Source of the DNA: Cupriavidus pauculus | Lineage (GTDB): Bacteria; Pseudomonadota; Gammaproteobacteria; Burkholderiales; Burkholderiaceae | Direction of reading: 5' to 3' | DNA: 60,340 nt | Assembly (NCBI RefSeq): GCF_008801835.1 | Contig: NZ_VZOW01000033.1 | Coordinates: forward strand, 1 to 60,340 | Shown here: one piece after another, positions 24,535-32,650 of the stretch | How the letters are laid out: every line of letters begins with the position of its first letter | Position numbering within the stretch: position 1 is the stretch's first letter | Position numbers and translations under genes: made by a program | Notes under the pieces: generated by a model | What the model was told of the DNA's origin: nothing | Databases searched by the model: none | Seen by the model: only the letters and a program-made list of their open reading frames with translations

Positions 24535-26436
24535 ATGACCGTACCGCACGAGACGATGAGCTTCCAGGCGGAAGTGAAGCAGTTGCTGCACCTGATGATC
24601 CACTCGCTGTACAGCAACAAGGAAATCTTCCTGCGCGAGCTGGTATCCAACGCTTCGGACGCCACCGACAAGCTGCGCTTCGAGGCGATTGCGAATCCTG
24701 CCCTGCTCGAAAACGATGCCGACCTGGCGATCCGCATCGAGCCCGATGCCGCCGCGCGCACGCTGAAGATCACCGACAACGGCATCGGCATGAGCCGCGA
24801 CGAAGCGATCCGCAATCTCGGCACCATCGCGCGCTCGGGCACCAAGGAATTCTTCCAGCAACTGTCGGGCGACCAGCAGAAAGACGCCGCGCTGATTGGC
24901 CAGTTCGGCGTGGGCTTCTACTCGGCCTTCATCGTGGCCGACCGCGTCACCGTGGAAACGCGCCGCGCGGGTCTGGCGGCCAACGAGGCCGTGCGCTGGG
25001 AAAGCACCGGCGACGGCGAATTCACCGTCGACACGATCGAGCGCGCCGAGCGTGGCACCACGATCACGCTGCATCTGCGCGAGGGCGAGGACGATTTCCT
25101 GTCGTCGTATCGCCTGCAGCACATCATCCGCAAGTATTCGGACCACATCTCGCTGCCAATCCGCATGCCCAAGGAGGAATGGGATGCCGAAGCCCAGAAG
25201 CAGAAGCAGACCGGCGAGTGGGAGAGCGTGAACCAGGCGAGCGCGCTGTGGACACGTAACAAGTCCGATATCACCGACGAGCAATACCAGGCGTTCTACC
25301 AGCACATCGCGCACGATCACGACGCGCCGCTGGCGTGGACCCACAACCGCGTGGAAGGTCGCAGCGAATATACGCAACTGCTCTACATCCCCGCGCATGC
25401 GCCGTTTGACCTGTGGGACCGCAATCACAAGGCCGGGCTGAAGCTCTATGTGAAGCGCGTGTTCATCATGGACGACGCCGAGCAACTGCTGCCGGCCTAC
25501 CTGCGCTGGGTCAAGGGCGTGGTCGATTCCGCCGACCTGCCGCTGAACGTGTCGCGCGAACTGTTGCAGGAAAGCCGCGACGTGAGGGCCATCCGCGAAG
25601 GCTGTACCAAGCGCGTGCTGTCGATGCTCGAGACGCTGGCCGATAGCGAGGACGACGCCGAGCGCGCCAAGTACAAGACGTTCTGGGAACAGTTCGGCCA
25701 GGTGCTCAAGGAAGGCATGGGCGAAGATCACGCCAACGCCGAGCGGATTGCCAAGCTGCTGCGCTTTGCCACCACGCACCACGACACGGCCGAGCAGTCG
25801 GTGTCGCTGGCCGACTACGTGGCGCGCATGAAGGAAGGCCAGGACAAGATCTACTACGTCACGGCGGACACCTGGGCGGCGGCCAAGTCGAGCCCGCACC
25901 TGGAAGTGTTCCGCAAGAAGGGCATTGAGGTGGTGCTGCTGACTGATCGCGTCGACGAATGGATGCTGTCGTACCTGCGCGAATTCGACGGCAAGGAACT
26001 GGTGTCGGTGGCGCGCGGCGATCTGGACCTCGGTGCACTGGCCGACGAGGCCGAAAAGGCCGAGCAGGAAAAGGCCAGCACCGAATGGAAGGATGTGGTC
26101 GAGCGCGCCAAGTCGGTGCTGGAAGGCAAGGCCAAGGATGTGCGCGTGACGCTGCGACTGACCGAATCGGCCTCGTGCCTGGTGTCCGACGAAGGCGACA
26201 TGAGCGGCTACCTGCAGCGGCTGCTCAAGCAGGCCGGTCAGAAAAGCCCCGATGCGCAACCGATCCTGGAGCTGAACCCGGAGCATGCGCTGGTCAGGAA
26301 ACTGCGCGATGTGTCGGACGAAGCGGCGTTCGGCGACCGCGTGCGCGTGCTGTTCGATCAGGCGCTGCTGGCCGAAGGCGGCATGCTTGATGATCCGGCG
26401 GCTTATGTGCAGCGCGTGAATCGTCTGCTTGCCTGA
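24535..26436 (+). CDS. htpG: Hsp90-family chaperone HtpG
   Basis: This is a 633-residue cytosolic ATP-dependent chaperone. The N-terminal GHKL ATPase domain has FLRELVSNASDATDKLRF, KITDNGIGMSRDEAI, SGTKEFFQQL and GQFGVGFYSAFIVADRV. The middle domain has HNRVEGRSEYTQLLYIP and LPLNVSRELLQESRDVRAI. The C-terminal dimerisation domain follows, without a MEEVD tail, as in bacteria. The ATG at 24535 follows GAGAGAGAACC. A sigma-32 promoter upstream and a strong terminator right behind make it a single-gene heat-shock unit. Confidence 0.97.
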   Translation: MTVPHETMSFQAEVKQLLHLMIHSLYSNKEIFLRELVSNASDATDKLRFEAIANPALLENDADLAIRIEPDAAARTLKITDNGIGMSRDEAIRNLGTIARSGTKEFFQQLSGDQQKDAALIGQFGVGFYSAFIVADRVTVETRRAGLAANEAVRWESTGDGEFTVDTIERAERGTTITLHLREGEDDFLSSYRLQHIIRKYSDHISLPIRMPKEEWDAEAQKQKQTGEWESVNQASALWTRNKSDITDEQYQAFYQHIAHDHDAPLAWTHNRVEGRSEYTQLLYIPAHAPFDLWDRNHKAGLKLYVKRVFIMDDAEQLLPAYLRWVKGVVDSADLPLNVSRELLQESRDVRAIREGCTKRVLSMLETLADSEDDAERAKYKTFWEQFGQVLKEGMGEDHANAERIAKLLRFATTHHDTAEQSVSLADYVARMKEGQDKIYYVTADTWAAAKSSPHLEVFRKKGIEVVLLTDRVDEWMLSYLREFDGKELVSVARGDLDLGALADEAEKAEQEKASTEWKDVVERAKSVLEGKAKDVRVTLRLTESASCLVSDEGDMSGYLQRLLKQAGQKSPDAQPILELNPEHALVRKLRDVSDEAAFGDRVRVLFDQALLAEGGMLDDPAAYVQRVNRLLA

Positions 26437-26450
26437 CGACCGTGACGCCA

Positions 26451-26484
26451 CCACGAGGCGCCTGCGGGCGCCTCGTGGCTTTTT
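26451..26484 (+). terminator. Intrinsic terminator of htpG
   Basis: CCACGAGGCGCC-TGCG-GGCGCCTCGTGG is a perfect 12-bp stem, followed by C and five T residues. It ends only 11 bases before the next start codon. Confidence 0.9.
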
Positions 26485-26495
26485 GGGAATCACCG

Positions 26496-26990
26496 ATGTC
26501 CACGAAACGCTGCTTTCCCCCGGTGGTGGACCGCCACACCCGCGTGCTCGTGCTGGGTAGCTTGCCCGGAGAAGTCTCGCTGGCGCACTCGCAGTATTAC
26601 GCGCACAAGCAGAACCGTTTCTGGCATCTGATGGGCGACGTGCTGGGCGTGGATTTGGTCGGGCTCGCCTACGACGCGCGCCTGGCGGCGCTGCGCAGGC
26701 ATCGCGTGGGGCTTTGGGATGTGGTCGCCGAAGCGCGCCGCGATGGCAGCCTGGACAGCAATATCCGCGACCACCAGGGCAACGATCTGGTTGGGCTGAT
26801 CGCCACGCTGCCCAAGCTGAGAGCCATCGCGTTCAATGGCGGGACGGCGGCGAAGATTGGTGAGCGCGCGCTGGGCGACCATGGCGACCAGCATGCGATC
26901 CTGAAGCTGCCCTCGAGCAGTCCCGCCTACACGCTCGCGTATGCGGACAAGCTGTTGGCATGGCAGGCACTGCGCGAGTGGCTGGCCTGA
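26496..26990 (+). CDS. DNA-deoxyinosine glycosylase (UDG family 6)
   Basis: This is a 164-residue base-excision repair enzyme of the hypoxanthine-DNA glycosylase branch of the UDG superfamily. It removes deaminated adenine (hypoxanthine) from DNA. The motif region LVLGSLPGEVSLAHSQYYAH followed by NRFWHLMGDVLG matches this branch, and AIAFNGGTAAKIG and LKLPSSSPAYTLAY supply the later UDG-fold motifs. The start at 26496 is used because the upstream extension runs through the htpG terminator. It sits 11 bases after that terminator, so its expression must come from readthrough or a promoter inside htpG. Confidence 0.88.
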   Translation: MSTKRCFPPVVDRHTRVLVLGSLPGEVSLAHSQYYAHKQNRFWHLMGDVLGVDLVGLAYDARLAALRRHRVGLWDVVAEARRDGSLDSNIRDHQGNDLVGLIATLPKLRAIAFNGGTAAKIGERALGDHGDQHAILKLPSSSPAYTLAYADKLLAWQALREWLA

Positions 26991-27017
26991 GCGCGCGCCG
27001 ACCTGCCCGTCGCAGGT

Positions 27018-28103
27018 TCAATCGGCCTTCGGCTGCGTGGCGGCGTAGCTGGGCCGTGCGCGCATGACCGCGTGGCCGCGCCGGATATTGGGCCGCGTCT
27101 CCAGCAAGGCCTGGCTTTCCGGGAACATCCCCAGATACTCGACAATCGGCGCGAAGAACAGGTCGGCCATCGACAACGCATTGCCCACCAGGAAATCCCT
27201 GCCACCGTACGCCTGCTCCAGTACGTCTAGCTGTTTGGCCATTTCTGGCACGGCGGCGTCGATGGTTTGGCGGTCGGGCTGGCCGTTTTCCCCCTTCGGG
27301 AACACATACTGCAGCACATAGCGCCGCACCATGGTGTCGTAGGCGTGGCAGTTGATCAGGCTGATCCATTGCTCGCAGCGTGCGCGGGCGGTGGGGCCGG
27401 TCTGCGGAATCAGGTTGGTGCCGCCGAAGACCTCGTTGATATAGCTCAGGATCGCCCGCGTTTCGTAGAACTCGATCGGGCCATCGGCGAAGGCCGGTAT
27501 GCGGCCGAACGGGTTGTGGGCGAGCAGGGCGTCGTCGCGCGGCGTTAGCGGATCCAGCGTGTAGCGCAGCCCTTTTTCCTCCAGCGCCAGCCGTACGGTG
27601 CGCACATAGGTGCTGCGCGCATCGCCGTAGACGGTCAACGTGGCGGCGCTGCCTTCCGAGTCCAGATAATCGACAAGGTTGTTGAACACCGACTGCCAGC
27701 CGCTGACATGCGAGTCGCGCATCGCCGCGTCGGGGAAGCCGCTGTGACGCATGTGCATGTGGGTGCCGCCGTCCTTGTCGGTCAGGGTCACTTCGATCAG
27801 CGTGCGCATGCCGGGCGGCAACTCCGCGCCGCCTTCCCATTCCCACGTGTAGGCCAGGAAATTGGCGCGGTCGAGCGTCTGGTATTCGCCATTGACGATG
27901 TGCTTTTCGCCATCCCGCGCGCCGATTACCAGTCGGTATGTCCCGCCCACCCGCGCGTCGGCGCGGGCTTCCAGCACGCTCATGCCGCGTGGGCAATGCC
28001 AGGTGGCCAGCGCGGCCTGATCGGTGAAGGCATCGAACACGCGATCGCGCGGGGCGCGGATCTGACGGGTCATTTCCAGATGAAAGGTCGCGGCTTCGCT
28101 CAT
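27018..28103 (-). CDS. SRPBCC (AHSA1-like) - glutathione S-transferase fusion protein
   Basis: This is a single 361-residue ORF with two domains. Residues ~1-150 are an AHSA1-type SRPBCC domain (FHLEMTRQIRAPRDRVFDAF, ALATWHCPRGM, HMRHSGFPDAAM, ending GWQSVFNNLVDYLDSE). Residues ~155-355 are a complete GST: TLTVYGDARSTYVRTVRLAL, cis-Pro NPFGRIPAF, YETRAILSYI, then the helical domain with FLVGNALSMADLFFAPIV. The junction has almost no linker. SRPBCC domains bind hydrophobic ligands and GSTs conjugate glutathione, so a detoxification role is plausible. Its ATG overlaps the ArsR stop by 4 bases. Confidence 0.88.
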   Translation of the reverse strand: MSEAATFHLEMTRQIRAPRDRVFDAFTDQAALATWHCPRGMSVLEARADARVGGTYRLVIGARDGEKHIVNGEYQTLDRANFLAYTWEWEGGAELPPGMRTLIEVTLTDKDGGTHMHMRHSGFPDAAMRDSHVSGWQSVFNNLVDYLDSEGSAATLTVYGDARSTYVRTVRLALEEKGLRYTLDPLTPRDDALLAHNPFGRIPAFADGPIEFYETRAILSYINEVFGGTNLIPQTGPTARARCEQWISLINCHAYDTMVRRYVLQYVFPKGENGQPDRQTIDAAVPEMAKQLDVLEQAYGGRDFLVGNALSMADLFFAPIVEYLGMFPESQALLETRPNIRRGHAVMRARPSYAATQPKAD

Positions 28104-28465
28104 GGCTTGTTCCCTTGCTTCGATGTGACATCGGTGTCGGATTGCGCCTGCTCGACAAAGGCAACGAGCCTGTCGAGGTTGTCCTCCCAGTACCGCCGGT
28201 AGGTTTCCAGCCAGCTGTACGCATCGCGCAGCGGGCCGGGACGCAGATGGCAGATGCGCCAGCGGGCGTTCACTTCACGCTCGATCAGTCCGGCATCGGC
28301 CAGCACCCGCAAGTGGCGCGAAATGGCCGGCGCTGACATGTCGAAGGGCCGCGCCAGTTCGCTGACCGGCGCTTCGCCCTGCGTCAGGCGCGCAAGAATC
28401 GCGCGGCGCGTCGGGTCCGCCAGGGCGGCGAAGATTGGCGATAGTGAGTCGTCGTCGAGGGGCAT
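28100..28465 (-). CDS. ArsR-family transcriptional repressor
   Basis: This is a 121-residue winged-helix regulator: LADPTRRAILARLTQGEAPV, then SELARPFDMSAPAISRHLRV as recognition helix, and GLIEREVNARWRICHL as wing. The Cys metal-binding site of metal-sensing ArsR proteins (ELCVCDL-like) is absent, so it probably senses an organic compound. ArsR-AHSA1 pairs of this kind are common. It is translationally coupled to the fusion enzyme. A perfect inverted repeat lies 4 bases before its start codon and there is no Shine-Dalgarno, so it is probably autoregulated and possibly translated from a leaderless message. Confidence 0.9.
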   Translation of the reverse strand: MPLDDDSLSPIFAALADPTRRAILARLTQGEAPVSELARPFDMSAPAISRHLRVLADAGLIEREVNARWRICHLRPGPLRDAYSWLETYRRYWEDNLDRLVAFVEQAQSDTDVTSKQGNKP

Positions 28466-28469
28466 GCCG

Positions 28470-28493
28470 TCATTTAACGCAATGGTTAAATGA
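28470..28493. promoter_or_regulatory. ArsR-type operator (9-bp inverted repeat)
   Basis: TCATTTAAC, six bases, GTTAAATGA form a perfect 9-bp inverted repeat directly upstream of the ArsR gene. AT-rich ATTTAAC half-sites are usual for ArsR family operators. Bound repressor would cover the transcription start. Confidence 0.75.
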
Positions 28494-28612
28494 CACGCAA
28501 GCGCTGTTACAACTTGGATCGGAGGGGAATCGGACGGGGGCGCGGAGGGCGGATTGCGCCGGGGCAGGGACCGACCAAAACGGCCGGTCCCGAGGGAAAA
28601 AACGCCGAATCG

Positions 28613-29128
28613 TCAGGCCGTGGTGTTGACCATGTTGCCGGTGCTGGAGCCGGTTTCCTGCTGATACGCTTCGGACAGTTTGACCATCGCGTCGGACAGG
28701 GCCGCCTGGGTGGTGGAGACGGCGGCCTGCGCGGTGGCGACTCGGGCGGCCTTGGTCTGCTCGTCGGTCTTGGCGCTCTGTGCGGCCTGCAATTGCTGCA
28801 TTTGCACGGCCAGTTGCTTCTGCAGCGTCTCGATCTGCTGCTTCAGCGCCTTGATGACGGCCGATTCGCTGTCATCGCTGCTGCTATCGGCCGCGCCCGT
28901 GCCGCCGGCGCCGCCGGCCTTGCCCGCACCGGCCGGCGCGGCAATGCGGCCGCTTGCGTCGACCGACGCGGTGGACGAGTCGGAAGAGGTCGACGATGCG
29001 TTTACGCCGGTGGCCTGCGCGTCGGCGGCCTGCGCGGCGTCCGTGGTTGCGCTGAAACGGCGCGTGCTGGTGATTGCTGCGTCACTGGCTACGGTCACCT
29101 GCGGCGTCACGCTGCTGATGGATGTCAT
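28613..29128 (-). CDS. FlxA-like hypothetical protein
   Basis: This is a 171-residue protein without a signal peptide. The first ~95 residues are low-complexity Ser/Thr/Ala/Gly (NASSTSSDSSTASVDASG). Residues ~98-165 form a Gln-rich coiled coil (ESAVIKALKQQIETLQKQLA, then MQQLQAAQSAKTDEQ), close in style to the FlxA-like family, which in E. coli is controlled by the flagellar sigma factor. The start at 29128 (MTSISSVTPQ) is preferred to 29224. No flagellar gene is nearby and I see no clear sigma-28 promoter, so the flagellar link is only a family hint. Confidence 0.65.
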   Translation of the reverse strand: MTSISSVTPQVTVASDAAITSTRRFSATTDAAQAADAQATGVNASSTSSDSSTASVDASGRIAAPAGAGKAGGAGGTGAADSSSDDSESAVIKALKQQIETLQKQLAVQMQQLQAAQSAKTDEQTKAARVATAQAAVSTTQAALSDAMVKLSEAYQQETGSSTGNMVNTTA

Positions 29129-29301
29129 GTTGTTAGTCCATTCGAAGAAAGAGCCCACCCCCTTCTTCGGCCGGCCGCGCAAAAACTTTAGTGCTGTAGC
29201 CGGGGTCTTACCGGCTTCTGTCACAATCGCGGCCAGGCCGGCGCTGCCAAAGGTTGTTGGCGTCGTCCTGCATCCCGTCCATTCAATCGGATCGTTCTGC
29301 T

Positions 29302-30063
29302 ATGTCTTCTCTTGGTATCGGCGGCATTGGCCTGCACGTGATCGTGGCGATCTTTTTCGCCGTGCATGCAGTGCGCACGCACCAGAACATGTACTGGCTG
29401 CTGCTGCTGTTCGTGTTTCCCGGCCTCGGCAGCATCGTTTATTTCTTTGCGGTCTACTTGCCGGGCTTGCGCCAGTCGCGCGGTGCGCGTGCGGCGTCGC
29501 GGGCCATTCAGCAGATTGTCGACCCGCATCGCGCCGTGCGCGACGCGCGCGAGGCCTTTGACCGGGCGCCTACCGTGGATCACCGCATGCGCCTGGGCGC
29601 GGCGCTGCTCGATGCCGGCAACGCGGCCGAGGCGCTGGAGCACTATCAGGCAGCGGCCAACGGCCCCTTTGCCTCGGACCCGGCGCTGCTGGAAGGGCTG
29701 GCGCGCGCGCAGGTGGTCACCGGCCGCCATGCCGATGCTCAAGCCACGCTGGAGCGCCTGTTTGCGGCCCATCCGCTAGCGCGCAATCAGGCCGAGCCGT
29801 CGTTACTGTATGCTCGCGCGCTGTCCGCCCTCGGCGCGCCGGGCACGCGTGAAGCGTTTGAGCGCGCGCTGACCTGCGCCAGCGATGCCGCGGCGCGGTG
29901 TCTGTTTGCCGACTGGCTGAGCCGCCAGCCCGACGCTGCCGATCGCGAGCGCGCCACGGCGCTTTATACCGAGATCGTGCATGATGCGCGCCATTGGCCG
30001 CGCCACGCACGCGAACACAATCTTGAATGGCTGCAGCGCGCGCAAGCCGCGTTGGGCCAATGA
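29302..30063 (+). CDS. Inner-membrane TPR protein
   Basis: This is a 253-residue protein. Residues ~5-52 give two membrane helices (GLHVIVAIFFAVHAV and YWLLLLFVFPGLGSIVYFFA), like the PLD-nuclease N-terminal membrane domain. A cytoplasmic TPR region follows (~85-250; RMRLGAALLDAGNAAEALEH, LLEGLARAQVVTGRHADAQA, CLFADWLSRQPDAADRERA). TPR arrays bind partner proteins; the partner is unknown. The start MSSLGIGGIGL at 29302 is preferred over 29254. It overlaps the next gene by 4 bases if that gene starts at 30060, which suggests an operon. Confidence 0.75.
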   Translation: MSSLGIGGIGLHVIVAIFFAVHAVRTHQNMYWLLLLFVFPGLGSIVYFFAVYLPGLRQSRGARAASRAIQQIVDPHRAVRDAREAFDRAPTVDHRMRLGAALLDAGNAAEALEHYQAAANGPFASDPALLEGLARAQVVTGRHADAQATLERLFAAHPLARNQAEPSLLYARALSALGAPGTREAFERALTCASDAAARCLFADWLSRQPDAADRERATALYTEIVHDARHWPRHAREHNLEWLQRAQAALGQ

Positions 30064-30974
30064 TTCGCGCCCTTGGCGCACTTCTTTCATCTATGACGCT
30101 TCTGAAACGCAAATCGATCGAGGCCGCGGCTTCGCGCCGTCCCGCGCGTGGTGACCGTGAATCCTCGCGTAAGAATATTTCCAAGAACGCCGAAGAAAAG
30201 CGCATGACGCCGCGTTTCGCGCCGGTGACATTTTCCGAAATGGATGGCGTGCGTTATCTGCATTTCGGTACCGAATGGGTGCAGGGTGCGATGCGGCTGC
30301 GCAAGCCCGAGTCCATCGAACTCGAATACGCACAGCAGATGATGGCGTGGCTGCTGTTCCTGTCGCCCGCTCAGGCCGGTTTCCACGTCGCGCAGTTGGG
30401 GCTGGGCGCCGCGGCGTTGACCAAATTCTGCTATCGCCATTTTGCGAAGGCAAAGGTCACCGCGGTGGAACTGAATCCGGCTGTGATCGTGGCGGGCCGC
30501 AGCATGTTCGGCTTGCGCGAGGACGATGCGCGCCTGACGGTGCGCGAGCAGGATGCGTGGGACTACGTGATGGACGCCGCCAGCACGGAATCGATCGACG
30601 CCTTGCAGGTGGATCTGTACGACGCCACCGCGCGGGGCCCGGTGCTCGATACGACGGCGTTCTATCGTGCCTGCCGCCGCGTGCTGAAATCGCCGGGCGT
30701 CATGACGATCAACCTGTTTGGCGACCACGACAGCTTCCCGAAAAACATCGAGCGCATTTGCGATGCCTTCGACAATCGGGTGCTGGTCTTTCCCGAGGTG
30801 CACGACGGCAATATCATCGCGCTGGCCTTTAACGGGCCGGCCATCGACGTGTCGTGGGAAGCGCTGCAGGCGCGGGCAGATGTGATCGAACTATCGACCA
30901 AGCTGCCCGCCAGGGACTGGGTGAAGAAGCTGCGCGCGGCAAACGCACGGCAGGAAGAGCGGCTGGTGATCTGA
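30060..30974 (+). CDS. Spermidine-synthase-like methyltransferase-fold protein
   Basis: This is a 304-residue cytosolic protein with the Rossmann-like fold of spermidine synthases: VAQLGLGAAALTKFCYRHF (nucleotide loop), VTAVELNPAVIVAGRSMFGL (acidic residue for the adenosyl group) and SIDALQVDLYDATARGPVLD. The GGGDG loop and the catalytic Asp region of true polyamine synthases are altered, so aminopropyl transfer is doubtful. The start is uncertain: 30060 gives an ATGA overlap with the TPR gene, and 30093 (MTLLKRKS) is an alternative. The 50-residue basic N-terminus is not part of the fold. Confidence 0.72.
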   Translation: MIRALGALLSSMTLLKRKSIEAAASRRPARGDRESSRKNISKNAEEKRMTPRFAPVTFSEMDGVRYLHFGTEWVQGAMRLRKPESIELEYAQQMMAWLLFLSPAQAGFHVAQLGLGAAALTKFCYRHFAKAKVTAVELNPAVIVAGRSMFGLREDDARLTVREQDAWDYVMDAASTESIDALQVDLYDATARGPVLDTTAFYRACRRVLKSPGVMTINLFGDHDSFPKNIERICDAFDNRVLVFPEVHDGNIIALAFNGPAIDVSWEALQARADVIELSTKLPARDWVKKLRAANARQEERLVI

Positions 30975-31005
30975 CGCTTCCGCCCCGGAGGGGCGTGGCG
31001 TCACG

Positions 31006-31683
31006 TCACAGATAGACCAGCGTGAAGGTGGCCAATCCGTCGATCGGGATGTCCGTGGTCAGGTCGGGAAGTTCGGATTTGGGAGCCACACCAAGGCCGA
31101 TCTTGAAGGGCTGCGAAATGGTGGTGTAGGCCTCTGGCGCAGCCTGGCTAATCGGTGACCAACTGACGAGCATGCTCTGTGGGGTGATCAGTGAATCGGT
31201 TCCGTAGCGCGATTCGTCTGCCCACGTTGCCCCTTGGTCCAGCGACTTGGAGGGGGAGACCGAGGCGCCGTCCGCGGTAGGCTCGGTCAGGTAGAGCACA
31301 TAGGCGCCGACTTTCTTGCCATCGACGCTCCCTACTCCAAAGAAATTGCCAGACCAACCGCGACCCAGAAGAATAGGATTGGCATCGGGATTGGCCGTGC
31401 CGGCGCGATCATCGGTGGCTGTCAGCCCGACCCGTGTTGGCGCCTCGCAGGTAATGGTGGCGGTGCCGGTTTTCTCGCCAATATCTGTGCCGCCTGTCGC
31501 ATTGAGCGAACTGGCGCGAATGTTGCCGAAATCGATTTGGCCGTCGTCGGACAGTGTTATCGAACAGGCGGATGGGCGGATAACGCCCTTGACGGTAAGG
31601 TCTGCGGTTTCGGCGGCGTGAGCCCCAAGCGAGGCGAGGCCGAGCAGCGTTGAGAGGGCGACGATGCGAAGAGTTGATTTCAT
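31006..31683 (-). CDS. DUF1120 fimbrial-type protein, copy 1
   Basis: This is a 225-residue exported protein with a signal peptide (MKSTLRIVALSTLLGLASLG, cleaved after AHA). The mature part begins AETADLTVKGVIRPSACSI and contains a Cys pair (SACSIT and ITCEAP) as in fimbrial subunits, and ends TFTLVYL. It resembles the DUF1120 family (beta-fimbriae-related). It is a close paralogue of the gene upstream, with identical length and an identical last ~25 residues. No chaperone or usher gene is adjacent, so assembly as a pilus is not supported by context. Confidence 0.82.
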   Translation of the reverse strand: MKSTLRIVALSTLLGLASLGAHAAETADLTVKGVIRPSACSITLSDDGQIDFGNIRASSLNATGGTDIGEKTGTATITCEAPTRVGLTATDDRAGTANPDANPILLGRGWSGNFFGVGSVDGKKVGAYVLYLTEPTADGASVSPSKSLDQGATWADESRYGTDSLITPQSMLVSWSPISQAAPEAYTTISQPFKIGLGVAPKSELPDLTTDIPIDGLATFTLVYL

Positions 31684-31781
31684 TTTGACTACCTACTTAT
31701 TTGCGTTGAGTCTCCGGAAGGTTAGTCACTGCACCGGCATGGAAACATGGCCGGTTCTTGAATGGCAGAAGCCTTCCGGGC

Positions 31782-31823
31782 AATCGCGAATCCGGGGCGC
31801 TGACGCGCCTCGAATTCGCGATT
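31782..31823 (-). terminator. Stable hairpin between the DUF1120 copies
   Basis: AATCGCGAAT pairs with ATTCGCGATT (10 bp) around an inner GGCGC/GCGCC stem. It lies 4 bases behind the stop of the upstream copy. No T run follows, so it may be a processing or mRNA-stabilising structure rather than a full terminator. Confidence 0.5.
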
Positions 31824-31827
31824 TACA

Positions 31828-32505
31828 TTACAGATAGACCAGTGTGAATGTGGCCAGCCCGTCGATGGGGATGTCCGTGGTCAGGTCGGGCAGTTCGGAT
31901 TTTGGGGCCACGCCAAGTCCGATCTTGAACGGCTGCGAAATGACGGTATAGGCTTCTGGCGTAGCTTGGCCGCTGGGTGACCAACTGATTAGCGTGCTCT
32001 GTGGGCTGACCAGAGAGTTGCCACCGTAGGCCGTTACTTCGGCCCACGTGGCGCCTTGGTCTGACGACCTGGATGGGGAGATCGTGGCGCCATCCGCAGT
32101 AGGCGGCACCAGATCGAGCGTATAGGCCCCGACGTTCTTGCCATCGACGCTTCCTACCCCAAAGAATGTGTCAGACCAACTGCTATCCAAAGAAATGGGA
32201 TTGGCATTGGGATTGACCGTGCCCGCGCGATTATCCGTGGCCATTAGCCCGATCAGCGTGGGCGCCTCGCAGGTAATGGTGGCGGTGCCGGTCTTTTCGC
32301 CTAGGTTTGTGCCGCCCGTCTCGTTGAGCGAACTGGCAGCAATGGTGCCGAAGTCGATCTTGCCGTCGTTGGACAGTGTTATCGAACACGCGGACGGGCG
32401 GATGACCCCCTTGACGGTAAGGTCTGCGGTCTCCGCGGCATGAGCCCCAAGCGAGGCAAGGCCGAGCAGCGATGAAAGAGCGGCAATTCGGAATGCAGAT
32501 TTCAT
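31828..32505 (-). CDS. DUF1120 fimbrial-type protein, copy 2
   Basis: This is a 225-residue exported paralogue of the neighbouring gene. The signal peptide differs slightly (MKSAFRIAALSSLLGLASLG). The mature start (AETADLTVKGVIRPSACSI) and the end (PDLTTDIPIDGLATFTLVYL) are identical between copies, while the middle (NNxG and loop regions such as SSWSDTFFGVG versus RGWSGNFFGVG) differs. The 5' flank also matches (CTCCxGAAGxTTAxTCAC), so the duplicated unit includes the promoter region. The start at 32505 is chosen by homology to copy 1. The function is probably surface or periplasmic. Confidence 0.82.
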   Translation of the reverse strand: MKSAFRIAALSSLLGLASLGAHAAETADLTVKGVIRPSACSITLSNDGKIDFGTIAASSLNETGGTNLGEKTGTATITCEAPTLIGLMATDNRAGTVNPNANPISLDSSWSDTFFGVGSVDGKNVGAYTLDLVPPTADGATISPSRSSDQGATWAEVTAYGGNSLVSPQSTLISWSPSGQATPEAYTVISQPFKIGLGVAPKSELPDLTTDIPIDGLATFTLVYL

Positions 32506-32650
32506 TTGTGACAACCTTTGAGGAGTTGTTGAAAGCTCCTGAAGATTAATCACAGGTTGGTCGCCATGACATCGCTGTACGGCCAATTGCCGAAGTTACC
32601 CATGCGTCGCGCAAGGTGCGCTCAATTTCCTCCGATTGCCGCCCCGTCCC

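Noticed and set aside
28567..28592. A terminator behind the FlxA-like gene
   Set aside because: GGGACCG/CGGTCCC forms a stem, but no T run follows on the minus strand, so termination is not supported.
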